Source: JAICLK01 sp035478715 | GTDB lineage: Bacteria; Patescibacteriota; Saccharimonadia; Saccharimonadales; UBA4665 | Direction: 5' to 3' | DNA length: 45,902 nucleotides | Assembly (NCBI GenBank): GCA_035478715.1 | Contig: DATIJK010000020.1 | Coordinates: forward strand, 1-45,902 | In this document: piece by piece, positions 32,589 through 41,094 of the stretch | Layout: each line of letters opens with the position of its first letter | Numbering within the stretch: the stretch's first letter is position 1 | Program-made: the position numbers and the translations under genes | The notes under the pieces: model-generated | The model's input: the letters and a program-made list of their open reading frames with translations, nothing else | What the model was told of the DNA's origin: nothing | The model's database searches: none

Positions 32589-33050
32589 ATGAAACTTATT
32601 CTTCGCGGTAAAAACAAATCGCACGGGTTCACAATAGTTGAACTGATTCTTTCGATTGCCATCTTTCCAATTATCGTATTGGGCATTACTTCGGCTTACA
32701 ACTCGTTGCGTCGCGCGTATCAGAACGCCCGCGAATACAACGAAATTTACGCCGTGTTGAGTGCTTGTCCGGAACTCGACCGTGCGCTCGATTACAGCAT
32801 ATTAAACGGGACGACCAACTGTTTCCCGAACAATTCGTTCCAATCAGAAGACACCGGAACTGGCACAAATACTTACACGCCTACTTTAACCGTAACGCCG
32901 ACGTCAAGCTTACCGGGAACTGACCCACTGAGTGCTTACGCGAGCTCCAAAGTTGTCCAGGTCAGTGTTAATTTCTTAGGTCCTTTCAGCGCCTCACCGC
33001 CCGTCCAGATCAAAATGCTGATAACACAGAACGGCCTTGGTCAGCTGTAA
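32589..33050 (+). CDS. Minor pilin/pseudopilin (GspI-like position), 153 aa
   Basis: Prepilin leader RGKNKSHG/FTIVELILSI with Glu5, then a hydrophobic helix that contains Pro, then a Ser/Thr/Pro-rich beta domain with two Cys. The start follows a TATAAT box by 13 bases, so the leader is very short. The stop codon overlaps the next start by one base (TAATG). By position and order it corresponds to a minor tip or priming pilin; the exact orthology is not resolved. Confidence 0.85.
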   Translation: MKLILRGKNKSHGFTIVELILSIAIFPIIVLGITSAYNSLRRAYQNAREYNEIYAVLSACPELDRALDYSILNGTTNCFPNNSFQSEDTGTGTNTYTPTLTVTPTSSLPGTDPLSAYASSKVVQVSVNFLGPFSASPPVQIKMLITQNGLGQL

Positions 33051-33850
33051 TGAAAAGATTTATGAAATCAAAAACTCACTTGGAGCAAAAAGGTTTCACG
33101 ATCGTAGAACTAATTACTGTAATGGCAGTAACGTTGGTTCTGATGGGTATGATCGTCACCTTCACGATCGATTACTGGGGTAACAGCGCGAATATACAAG
33201 CCGACTTACAGACCTTTAATTCCAGGCTGAACGCGCAAGACCAATTGCGGCAATTAATCAGCGCATCAGACGGCCTGATAATACAGAACAGCATTGCGGA
33301 CCTGCATACGCTCGATGCCGACCCGGCCATACCCAGCGGCCAATACTGGCTGCCGATCCATGCTATTCCGGGCAATACAACTATGGGTTCGAGCGGTACG
33401 ATTAAACCGATTTTATATTTCCGCCGACCCAGCCAGAACACATCGCATACCATCGTATATAACGGAACAGTGACATACGATGACGAATACGTGCTGTATC
33501 TGGATGGATCCAGGCAGGCATTGATGCTGCGCACGCTTGCGAATCCGAACGTGGTAAACAATATCGCCAAAACCAGCTGTCCGCCAGCACTCGCTTCATC
33601 AAGCTGTCCGTCGGATAAAACGGTGATCGATAATCTGTCGTCGGTTGATATGCGTTATTTCTCACGGTCCGGCAATACGATTGATTGGACATCTGTTTAC
33701 GATTCGCTGAACAGCACCTATGCCGGGCCTGACTATCCGCTGGTTGAAGCGGTCGAATTTACCTTGCACGAATCAGCAAAAGCCCAGTTCCATGGCGTGA
33801 ATAACGCATCAAATATAACTGTTATCCGTATAGCGCTTTTGAATATCTAA
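33050..33850 (+). CDS. Minor pilin/pseudopilin (GspJ/PilW-like), 266 aa
   Basis: Prepilin leader EQKG/FTIVELITVMAV with Glu5; hydrophobic helix interrupted by a Gly. The large C-terminal domain (about 40-266) has Cys pairs (SCPPALASSSC) and is longer than a major pilin, as in GspJ/PilW-type minor subunits. Translationally coupled with the gene before it. Confidence 0.85.
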   Translation: MKRFMKSKTHLEQKGFTIVELITVMAVTLVLMGMIVTFTIDYWGNSANIQADLQTFNSRLNAQDQLRQLISASDGLIIQNSIADLHTLDADPAIPSGQYWLPIHAIPGNTTMGSSGTIKPILYFRRPSQNTSHTIVYNGTVTYDDEYVLYLDGSRQALMLRTLANPNVVNNIAKTSCPPALASSSCPSDKTVIDNLSSVDMRYFSRSGNTIDWTSVYDSLNSTYAGPDYPLVEAVEFTLHESAKAQFHGVNNASNITVIRIALLNI

Positions 33851-33860
33851 AGGAAGATAC

Positions 33861-35294
33861 ATGCGAAATATTTTTAAAGCAAAATCCATGAAACCAGACA
33901 AAGGGTTCATTCTGCCGAACATTTTGTTCATCATGATGTTCTTGACGGTCATACTGTTTGGGCTGGTGGACCTGTCAAACAGCGTGTTATACCGTGCAAG
34001 GTCAAGGGTCTATCAATTGCAAGCGCTCTATGCCGCAGAGTCCGGTGCTGACGCAGCTCTAGCCATGCTCAATAGCGCCTCCGGCAGCTATAGCGGAACT
34101 GCGTCGCCGGTTACGATTTTAACGGCTGCACAGGATAAAGCGACATTTACAAATACCGTCAGCGCCGGCAGTGACTCCAATCAAATGATTATCATGGCGA
34201 CCGGAAACGTCTATGTACCCAAGACTGCTTCTACGCCGACATATACCCGGACTGTCCGCGTTGTCGCCAAACGGTCGTCGACCACGACTTCGAGCGCAAT
34301 TGTCAGCCGAAATATCCTGGATATCGCCAGTTCCGTAAAAACTGTTACAGCTGTTGATCTTTACATTAACGGATATATCAATATGGCGAAAAACACCAAT
34401 AAATTATACGCAGAAAATATTACGGTCGGCGGCAAGAACACGGGTGCCAGCAATTGTTCGATCGGCGGCACCGGTAACCTGCTCAAGCCGGCATCGTTCA
34501 CGCACGCCGGACAAACCAAAACGAATCTGAAATTGCAATATAACAACTGTATTACTCCGCCTGGCAATACGAGCAATACCGATTTTAACGTGTCGGCTAA
34601 CACGAGTGTCGACCAAATAGTTTCGACGTTTGTACCATTCGGCCAGTTCATGGATAACTCGAGCTTAAACGCCGGATCGTGCAGCGATTGGACCGGAACA
34701 TCACCATTATCGATACCAAGCGTGCCGAATCATACACATTACCCAGATAGCAGCAGTAATGTAAGCAGCAGTTGCGGGACAAGCGGTAATATTGACCTTG
34801 GAAGTAAGACGATCAACATATCTGATAATGTCCATGTGAGAGCGAATTTTTGCCAAGCGAGTTCGTGCAGCCCCACATTCAATAACACCACGAGCACCCT
34901 AAAATGGATCTTTGTCGAAGGCGACGTAGACTTCGCATCAGTTCAGACTTCAGCAGGAAGCGGTCCGATCGTACTTGTATCTTATGGCAGTGATCCAAGT
35001 TCACTTAGTGTTGCTTGTCCTGATGGCGGTGCCATACATGTCGGCACTAATGGTTCTCAAACGACAAACGCACCGGCGTTGTTTTTACTCGCATCTAATG
35101 GTTTGTGTCTCGAGCGTACGAAGTTCAGCGCCGGGCAATCGTTGGCAGGCGTTTCGGGTAAAAATGTTTACATCGCCACCAATTCAGGTACGCCATTCGA
35201 TCTGGCATTCAACCCGACGTTCCCCGTCGACCAGATACCGACGAACTTATCATGGCGCGCAGTTCTGTACCAACAAACAACCCCTCCAAATTAA
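33861..35294 (+). CDS. PilX/GspK-like tip minor pilin lacking Glu5, 477 aa
   Basis: The N-terminus MKPDKG/FILPNILFIMMF has a prepilin cleavage site, but Asn instead of Glu at mature position 5, the known exception of GspK/PilX tip subunits. A QLQALYAAESGADAALAML segment (about 50-68) is the PilX N-terminal signature. The rest (about 80-477) is a large Ser/Thr/Asn/Gly-rich domain with several Cys. A long tip protein fits a role in adhesion or pilus initiation. Confidence 0.85.
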   Translation: MRNIFKAKSMKPDKGFILPNILFIMMFLTVILFGLVDLSNSVLYRARSRVYQLQALYAAESGADAALAMLNSASGSYSGTASPVTILTAAQDKATFTNTVSAGSDSNQMIIMATGNVYVPKTASTPTYTRTVRVVAKRSSTTTSSAIVSRNILDIASSVKTVTAVDLYINGYINMAKNTNKLYAENITVGGKNTGASNCSIGGTGNLLKPASFTHAGQTKTNLKLQYNNCITPPGNTSNTDFNVSANTSVDQIVSTFVPFGQFMDNSSLNAGSCSDWTGTSPLSIPSVPNHTHYPDSSSNVSSSCGTSGNIDLGSKTINISDNVHVRANFCQASSCSPTFNNTTSTLKWIFVEGDVDFASVQTSAGSGPIVLVSYGSDPSSLSVACPDGGAIHVGTNGSQTTNAPALFLLASNGLCLERTKFSAGQSLAGVSGKNVYIATNSGTPFDLAFNPTFPVDQIPTNLSWRAVLYQQTTPPN

Positions 35295-35376
35295 CACATT
35301 TTACAGCGTTAGATATGGTATAGTTATTGGTAAGAGCTTTTGCTTAATTAACAGATGTGGTGGGCTAGATAAAAAC

Positions 35377-35433
35377 ATGCAAATTACTCAAAAAATGCTG
35401 CTGAAGCTAATGCGGATGCTGGGCAGGGTGTAG
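35377..35433 (+). CDS. Possible 18-codon leader peptide before pilM
   Basis: A short frame beginning MQITQKMLL and ending RMLGRV, Met/Leu/Lys/Arg-rich, stops 4 bases before the pilM ATG. Its last codons contain GGGCAGGG, the likely pilM Shine-Dalgarno, so its translation would unmask or block pilM initiation. The 35295-35376 stretch before it has no clear promoter. It may be chance. Confidence 0.25.
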   Translation: MQITQKMLLKLMRMLGRV

Positions 35434-35437
35434 CGGT

Positions 35438-36508
35438 ATGGCTGCGAACACCTTGAGTATGTTTTACCGCGAGATGCCGTTATTCGGTGTTGACATCGGC
35501 TATAACAGCATCAAAGTAATGCAGATTTCAGGCAGCAAAGACAATTACGCCGTTACCGCATATGGGGCTGCTGATTTTGATCCTCAGCTGATCAAAGACG
35601 GTGTCATCACCGACCCAAAACCGTTGGCCAGGCAAATGCAAAAACTGCTGGTTGAAAAGATGTCTGGGGCAATCGACACCACCCGTATATCGATTGCAAT
35701 TCCGTCTGCGCGCACGTTCATCCGGAGCGTTATTCTTCCCGCCCAGGCGATTGATGATCTGAGCAATGCTGTCAGATTGGAAATCGAACAGTACATTCCG
35801 TTACCGATGCGCGAGCTTTACACCGATTACACCATCAACCGCAAGACCGATAAAGACATCCAGCTGCTCGTTGCTGCCGTACCACAGAAAATCGTTGATT
35901 CCTATCTGGCACTCATTAGCCTCTTGGAGCTGGAAGTCATAGCGGTCGAGCCAACACTGACTGCGGTCAGCCGTCTGTTCGCCGAACTCGACCACGCTTC
36001 TGATATCCCGACGGTAATAATTGACTTCGGCGCGGTCGCATCAGATGTAATCGTGTACGATGGCGGCGTCATTACTGCCGGTACTGTACCCGGAGGCGGC
36101 GAGAACCTGACCGCACTGATTGCAGGGAAATTACAGATCACCACTCAGGAAAGCCATTTCATGAAAACCCGTTATGGCATAGGGCCTGGCATCAAACAGG
36201 GCGAAATCCGGAACGCCGTCAAACCGCAGCTCGACCAAATCGTCGAAGAAGTCCGTCGCGTCATGCGTTATTACGAAGAACACGCGCCAGGTAAAAAGAT
36301 CGGCCAGATAGTCACGACTGGCGGCGGCTCGAATCTGCTTGGATTGAACGACTACATCACCGAAGCCCTCCGAGCCCCGGCCAGGTCATTCGTCCCGTGG
36401 CAGAAACTGGCTTTCAAAACTACGACGCGGCCAAATGATGTCGAAAAATCAATCTACATTACCTCGGGCGGATTGGCCCTGTTGAAGCCGAAGGAAATAT
36501 TCACATGA
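35438..36508 (+). CDS. pilM: Type IV pilus actin-like assembly protein
   Basis: Actin/FtsA-like ATP-binding fold, 356 aa. GVDIGYNSIKVMQI is the phosphate-1 loop, VIIDFGAVASDVIVYDGG the phosphate-2 loop and IVTTGGGSNLLGL the adenosine motif. It forms the cytoplasmic ring of the pilus alignment complex with PilN. The pilM, pilN, pilO and 99-aa genes overlap each other by 4 bp (ATGA). Confidence 0.95.
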   Translation: MAANTLSMFYREMPLFGVDIGYNSIKVMQISGSKDNYAVTAYGAADFDPQLIKDGVITDPKPLARQMQKLLVEKMSGAIDTTRISIAIPSARTFIRSVILPAQAIDDLSNAVRLEIEQYIPLPMRELYTDYTINRKTDKDIQLLVAAVPQKIVDSYLALISLLELEVIAVEPTLTAVSRLFAELDHASDIPTVIIDFGAVASDVIVYDGGVITAGTVPGGGENLTALIAGKLQITTQESHFMKTRYGIGPGIKQGEIRNAVKPQLDQIVEEVRRVMRYYEEHAPGKKIGQIVTTGGGSNLLGLNDYITEALRAPARSFVPWQKLAFKTTTRPNDVEKSIYITSGGLALLKPKEIFT

Positions 36509-37113
36509 TTAATCTGCTGCCACCCGCTACCAAGGAAAGCTATAAATACGCGCGCAAAAACAGCGTCATGCGTAAATGGCTGGTTTGGCTGTCGTGCGGC
36601 ATTGTCGGCATCATCGCGGTAACGACTTGGGGTATGGTGTTTCTCAACCAAGCTGTCACAGCCAACCAGGTCTTGGTTAACAACACGAAGCAACAATTGA
36701 AAGACGAGAACCTGGAAGGCACGACTAAACAAGTATCAGCTATATCGAATAACTTGAAACTTATGAATACCGTACTGAGCCAGGAAGTGCTATTTTCGGC
36801 ACTCTTGAACCAGGTAGCCAAAGCGATGCCGTCTGGCGCCGTTTTGACCGGCATAAATATCACCGGCATTTCGGGCGGCATAAATTTGCAAGCTGCAACG
36901 ACAAATTACAATACGGCCACGCAGATACAAATAAACCTTGAGGATCCAAATAACAAGATTTTCAGCAAAGCGGATATCGTTTCAATACAATGTACAGCCG
37001 GCGGTACCGGCCTGTCGAGTACCTATCCGTGCAAAGCCCAATTCCGCGCCCAGTTCGTCAGTAAAAACCCATTCCTGTTTATCAATGCCACATCATCCGG
37101 GAGCAAAAAATGA
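36505..37113 (+). CDS. pilN: Type IV pilus alignment protein
   Basis: 202 aa. The N-terminal INLLPPATKE (2-11) is the PilM-binding motif of PilN, followed by a basic stretch, one TM helix (about 30-52), a coiled-coil and a periplasmic-type alpha/beta domain. Both neighbours overlap by 4 bp. The INLLP motif makes the assignment firm. Confidence 0.92.
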   Translation: MINLLPPATKESYKYARKNSVMRKWLVWLSCGIVGIIAVTTWGMVFLNQAVTANQVLVNNTKQQLKDENLEGTTKQVSAISNNLKLMNTVLSQEVLFSALLNQVAKAMPSGAVLTGINITGISGGINLQAATTNYNTATQIQINLEDPNNKIFSKADIVSIQCTAGGTGLSSTYPCKAQFRAQFVSKNPFLFINATSSGSKK

Positions 37114-37745
37114 CCGCCAAAAAGATGTATTTCATTATGATCGGATCGCTTGTAGGTGTCGGTGTGCTCGGAATTGCTAGCCTGGTGCTGGGCAACAAAC
37201 TTTTGACGAGCAAATCATCCCACCTGTCAGACTTGCGCCTGCAATCACAAGTGCTTAACGACCAGCAGACGGCGCTCACCAAGGCAAAGCAGAGTGTTAT
37301 CAAATACACTCCGTTAAATAAGATTGCACAATCGGTCGTGCCCCAAGAAAAAGACCAGGCACGATCTGTCCGCGAAATAGTATCGTTTGCAAACCAAAAT
37401 AATATTGCGATTTCCAGCATCACCTTCCCTGCGTCAAATCTTGGCGGAACTTCGGTGGGGTCAACGACTGGGGGTGCTCCGGTAGCGACTGCCGGTCCGA
37501 AGATCGCCGTCGTGCCGAGCCAGCTGCTACCAGCCGTCGGCTTAAAAGGCATATACGTGCTACCGATCACTATTCAAAGTGACACGACCAAAACGATCCA
37601 ATATAGCCAGCTGTCAAACTTCTTAAAAGCGCTCGAAAACAACCGCCATACTGCAGAAGTCAGCCAGCTAACCATCACGCCTGATGATTCTGCCGGCAAT
37701 AGGCTTTCGTTCCAAATAGTAATTAATATTTATATAAAGAAATGA
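37110..37745 (+). CDS. pilO: Type IV pilus alignment protein
   Basis: 211 aa. TM helix about 7-29, a coiled-coil (about 35-75) with Leu/Gln heptads, then a ferredoxin-like domain. A Gly/Thr-rich linker (about 110-130) precedes YVLPITIQSD and YSQLSNFLKALENNRHTAEV, the PilO pattern. It pairs with PilN in the inner-membrane alignment complex. Confidence 0.88.
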   Translation: MTAKKMYFIMIGSLVGVGVLGIASLVLGNKLLTSKSSHLSDLRLQSQVLNDQQTALTKAKQSVIKYTPLNKIAQSVVPQEKDQARSVREIVSFANQNNIAISSITFPASNLGGTSVGSTTGGAPVATAGPKIAVVPSQLLPAVGLKGIYVLPITIQSDTTKTIQYSQLSNFLKALENNRHTAEVSQLTITPDDSAGNRLSFQIVINIYIKK

Positions 37746-38041
37746 AAGACCAACTTAAACCGATTTTATCCAAACTGAAGCCAGCCCAGGCGTTCGCTAA
37801 GAAATATTTGAATTTCATAATTTTGTTGATATTCCTACTGCTGTATACATTCATGGTGGTACGGATTGACAGCTTATCCGGAGCTGCTCCGAGCGATGCA
37901 CAGGTAACAGCAAAAGAACAGGCAATTGCACAGCCAAAAATCGATAAAGCAACCTTAAACAAGATCGAAAAACTTCAGAACCAGAATATTCAGGTCCAGG
38001 CCTTATTCAACCAAGCCCGCAACGATCCCTTCAGCGAATAG
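37742..38041 (+). CDS. Short bitopic protein in the PilP position, 99 aa
   Basis: One TM helix (about 25-42), then a charged helix ending KLQNQNIQVQALFNQARNDP with FSE. It overlaps pilO by 4 bp and ends the operon. There is no lipoprotein signal and it is much shorter than PilP, so I do not use that name. It may be a reduced functional counterpart for a cell without a classical outer membrane. Confidence 0.8.
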   Translation: MKDQLKPILSKLKPAQAFAKKYLNFIILLIFLLLYTFMVVRIDSLSGAAPSDAQVTAKEQAIAQPKIDKATLNKIEKLQNQNIQVQALFNQARNDPFSE

Positions 38042-38075
38042 TTTTCTGCGGATTCAAACTTTTAAGCTTAAATTA

Positions 38076-39863
38076 TTATGCAGCGATTGCAAATATTTGA
38101 GACTTGCTTACGAGCGCTATCGATAGGCCGCCAAGTTGTCTCGCGGCCCTATCATCAACATCGTCTGAAACGGCTGTTATTTTTTGCGGCCGTTGCAAAT
38201 CGCCTGCCTTAAGTATTTTGTGCAGCCTGATTATCGCTTCCATCAACAGCTCAAGATCGTATTTGTGTAAAAATTTTATAAGTTGTTCGCCAGGATTTTC
38301 GTATCCAAGCAGACGGATAAATTCTAACAATGCCTGGGTCAATTCCGGAGTTATAGCTGGCGGATAATATAGTTCGTGGGAATCTTGCAAAGCTTTTTCG
38401 AACGCTTGCGTGATACTTTCTATAGCAGTAGCTAATGCAATTACCGGCGTTGCGTCCGTTTCCGCTTCTTGGACCGCCGCTAACTCTGGTAATACTACCG
38501 CTAATTGGATCAACGATTGTTCAATATCCTGATCATTAGCTTTTTCCTGTAGCATTACGAGGCCTTTCGGTGAATCCTCCGCTCGTTCGATTCCGAAAAG
38601 TCTTTCTAGCTGCTGAACGATTTCGTCATCCGCCTTTATTTCCGCCGACTCTGCAGTTTGCAAAATAGGCTGTTTACTCGATTTCGAATCTAGCTGTTGT
38701 TCTTGATCCACTGAAGCTTGTAAATCATATGCGTCTTCAAGTTGTATCTGCAGTATTTCTCGATAAATCTCCATTGCTTCATCAGTTACAGGCTCATGCG
38801 CCTCATCAGCCGTCAAATATGATTCAAATAATTCATTTGCTTCAAGTGTCGAAGGAACGTATTCACTTTCCATTTCTTCGGTGGATTCTAATTCTAAAAT
38901 TTCTGCTGCGCCCATATCATCAATCGCTTCGATTAATTCCGAATCATTGATCGCCGCAGCTTCTATATCAGATGCAGCAACAATTTCAGGGCCATATTCG
39001 GGAATTACGATTTCTGGAAGTTCCATCGTTATATTCGGCGTTTCCACGGGCCGTTGCTCGACAACTTCCTTTTCACGAATTGCCGGTTTTTGTTTTCGGG
39101 CATTTGCGGTAGATTTCGGTATTGGTATTGATCTGGCCACGGTCTGACGAATCACCGGCTTCTTTTGGGTGGTAACTTTGCGATCTTTCCTGACTTTATT
39201 TGGCTGCTTTGCCGAGGAATTTTGAGGAACTGCTTCGCCATCTTTCTGCGAGCGTTCATATTGATGCTGGTCTGACAACTCGGCCATTCGATCACGGATA
39301 TCTTCAAGAACGCTTGTGCGACTTTCACCAGTTAACTCACGACTCTTTTTTGTTTCTGCACGCACCGCTTGATGTTGCACAGTATTAAGTCTCTGTCCCG
39401 TGACGTCTAAATCGCGCAGTTCCTGCCGTCTTACTATAGGTTCAATTATCCGCGCAGATGGCGTTTCAGCTCTCGCTTGATTGGTCTTTTCAGCTTGACC
39501 TGCTACTTTTTCTGGTTGTTCATCTTTTTGACGTTCGTCTGGATGATTATCAGTTTTTTCAATTGGTACGATGACGGGTTTGGCAGTCAACTCAAACAAG
39601 GCCTTTGCCGCTTCTGGGTTTCGTTCATATACTTTTTGAAATTTCGGGCATTTTGCCACGACTTCTTCGAAACTCGATACGCGTTCAGTAATCCCGCTTG
39701 CCAAAGTATATTCATACATCGTTACACTTTGCGCCTGCTCTTCATCGGCAGCATTTTGCGCTTCAAGATTATTTGCCTGTTCGCCTTGCTGAGCTTGCAG
39801 ATTAATCAGGTCAGTATCAAGATTACTTGTATCCGGAGCTAACAATAATGCTTCGATTCCCAC
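38076..39863 (-). CDS. Large acidic, low-complexity protein, 595 aa
   Basis: Not recognised. The start is a GTG at 39863 with AGGGTGG upstream. Glu/Gln/Asp/Ala-rich acidic blocks flank a strongly basic centre (about 210-290, with KVRKDRK and RKQKPAIREK). Only the C-terminal ~130 residues look folded (leucine-rich helices with YYPPAITPELTQALLEFIRL). No signal peptide or TM. Convergent to the pil operon, 34 bp away. It may be a scaffold or nucleic-acid-binding protein; this is guesswork from composition. Confidence 0.72.
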   Translation of the reverse strand: MGIEALLLAPDTSNLDTDLINLQAQQGEQANNLEAQNAADEEQAQSVTMYEYTLASGITERVSSFEEVVAKCPKFQKVYERNPEAAKALFELTAKPVIVPIEKTDNHPDERQKDEQPEKVAGQAEKTNQARAETPSARIIEPIVRRQELRDLDVTGQRLNTVQHQAVRAETKKSRELTGESRTSVLEDIRDRMAELSDQHQYERSQKDGEAVPQNSSAKQPNKVRKDRKVTTQKKPVIRQTVARSIPIPKSTANARKQKPAIREKEVVEQRPVETPNITMELPEIVIPEYGPEIVAASDIEAAAINDSELIEAIDDMGAAEILELESTEEMESEYVPSTLEANELFESYLTADEAHEPVTDEAMEIYREILQIQLEDAYDLQASVDQEQQLDSKSSKQPILQTAESAEIKADDEIVQQLERLFGIERAEDSPKGLVMLQEKANDQDIEQSLIQLAVVLPELAAVQEAETDATPVIALATAIESITQAFEKALQDSHELYYPPAITPELTQALLEFIRLLGYENPGEQLIKFLHKYDLELLMEAIIRLHKILKAGDLQRPQKITAVSDDVDDRAARQLGGLSIALVSKSQIFAIAA

Positions 39864-39903
39864 TTAACAGACCACCCTATTCAACTATTTGATTTGTATA
39901 AAC

Positions 39904-40308
39904 TTAACCGCTTAGCTCTTCTAAATATATATCCATAAAGGCTTTTAATCCAGCTATGTATTTACTATACGTTGGATCCTGCTCGGGATTATCGGGAACT
40001 TGAACCTTTACAAATTCCAAAATCATACTATCTGCGCCGTGTTTGCGGTCAACAGAAACTGACAAGTAGTCTGCCAGTGTAGCTGGTTGCCCATCATGTC
40101 GTATCACCTCTGCTCCGTGCAGTAATAATGGCACTCTTGCAAGATCCGGATCACCAATCCTGTCAAAAACGCGTCCCATAATATCACGGCCAAACATATC
40201 CCGAACATCGATCATATCATCATGTGTGCAAGCCGCTTCAAAAGCATTAACGATACTTACATCGCTCAACTCACTTAATCGAGCCGCCTCACTCATCTCG
40301 TTATTCAT
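39904..40308 (-). CDS. Uncharacterised soluble protein, 134 aa
   Basis: Not recognised: acidic, helical, no export signal, with MFGRDIMGRVFDRIGDPDLA near residue 38. A TATAGT box lies 7 bases before the ATG (40321-40316). AGAGAAA next to the ATG is a poor Shine-Dalgarno, so expression is probably leaderless. Confidence 0.68.
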   Translation of the reverse strand: MNNEMSEAARLSELSDVSIVNAFEAACTHDDMIDVRDMFGRDIMGRVFDRIGDPDLARVPLLLHGAEVIRHDGQPATLADYLSVSVDRKHGADSMILEFVKVQVPDNPEQDPTYSKYIAGLKAFMDIYLEELSG

Positions 40309-40315
40309 TTTCTCT

Positions 40316-40321
40316 ACTATA
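40316..40321 (-). promoter_or_regulatory. -10 box giving a leaderless mRNA
   Basis: Minus-strand TATAGT (40321-40316), 7 bases, then the ATG at 40308. Confidence 0.4.
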
Positions 40322-40379
40322 TCATGTGATAGATTGGCATTATTTAAATTAAAGTATTATCTTCAGCTTATATTCTGCG

Positions 40380-40408
40380 TTGAAATTTGTGATGGATCAC
40401 ACTATACT
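40380..40408 (+). promoter_or_regulatory. Pilin promoter with an operator-like palindrome in the spacer
   Basis: TTGAAA (40380-40385), exactly 17 bases, TATACT (40403-40408). The spacer holds the perfect palindrome TGTGATGGATCACA (40388-40401), a typical place for a repressor operator. The half-sites TGTGA/TCACA are those of the palindrome at 26477-26494, but 4 rather than 6 bases apart. Confidence 0.68.
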
Positions 40409-40439
40409 TGGCAGTGTAAACACAAGCGAAATAAATAGC

Positions 40440-41027
40440 ATGCAATCGAACAATTTACGGTGGGCACGTGGCTTTACGATCATTGAAGTCTTGATCGTTC
40501 TTGCGATTGCCGGGCTGATCATGATAATCGTATTTTTGGCCGTCCCGTCGTTGCAGCGCTCGTCACGGAATACGCAGCGCAAACACGATGCGTCTTTAAT
40601 TACGGCAACTTTGGCAGATTTTAAAACGGCATATCCCAGTTTATGGCTCAACCGAATCCAGAATGACAACGGTGAATTAACATCGGTCGACATCATGAAT
40701 AATTCCGACACAAGTAAATATCCGCAAATTAAACTTGGATTTTATGTTGGCACTGGTGCATCAATCGATGCCCCAGCAAATATGGCGAATAATATTTATA
40801 TAAATACGCCAAATACATTGGCAACGACTAAAACACCTGCAGTTGTTAATACCAGCACCACGCCAGATATCAACCATATCACTACGAATACCATGGCAAT
40901 TTTCTCAGGCGAGAACTGTAATTCTGCTGGAAATGCTGCTGGTTCGTTACAATCAAACGCTATTGCGCTATTTTATGCCGTTGAAGACGGATCACCAACC
41001 GGTAGCATCGTCTGTCTCAGCGCCTAG
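40440..41027 (+). CDS. Solitary type IV pilin, 195 aa
   Basis: Leader MQSNNLRWARG cleaved before Phe12, FTIIE with Glu5, and a hydrophobic helix (about 12-36). The following RSSRNTQRKHDASLITATLADF matches the pilin helix of the major-type pilin at 32045-32506 (RARNTKRQTDINSIDSHLEAF), then a beta domain with a Cys pair near the end. A longer reading from 40380 is rejected because it would begin inside the promoter. It may be an alternative major pilin under its own control. Confidence 0.88.
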   Translation: MQSNNLRWARGFTIIEVLIVLAIAGLIMIIVFLAVPSLQRSSRNTQRKHDASLITATLADFKTAYPSLWLNRIQNDNGELTSVDIMNNSDTSKYPQIKLGFYVGTGASIDAPANMANNIYINTPNTLATTKTPAVVNTSTTPDINHITTNTMAIFSGENCNSAGNAAGSLQSNAIALFYAVEDGSPTGSIVCLSA

Positions 41028-41094
41028 CTTAACCCTGTAGCATGGCTAATTTAAAGCCACGTTTGGCGCAGATTATAACTGTTTAATACTTCAT

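Noticed and set aside
37082..37570. 162-codon minus-strand frame opposite pilO
   Set aside because: It lies opposite an operon gene tightly coupled by 4-bp overlaps; no supporting features.
37742..38041. Naming the last pil-operon gene pilP
   Set aside because: Position fits, but it is too short, lacks a lipobox and has no recognisable PilP domain.
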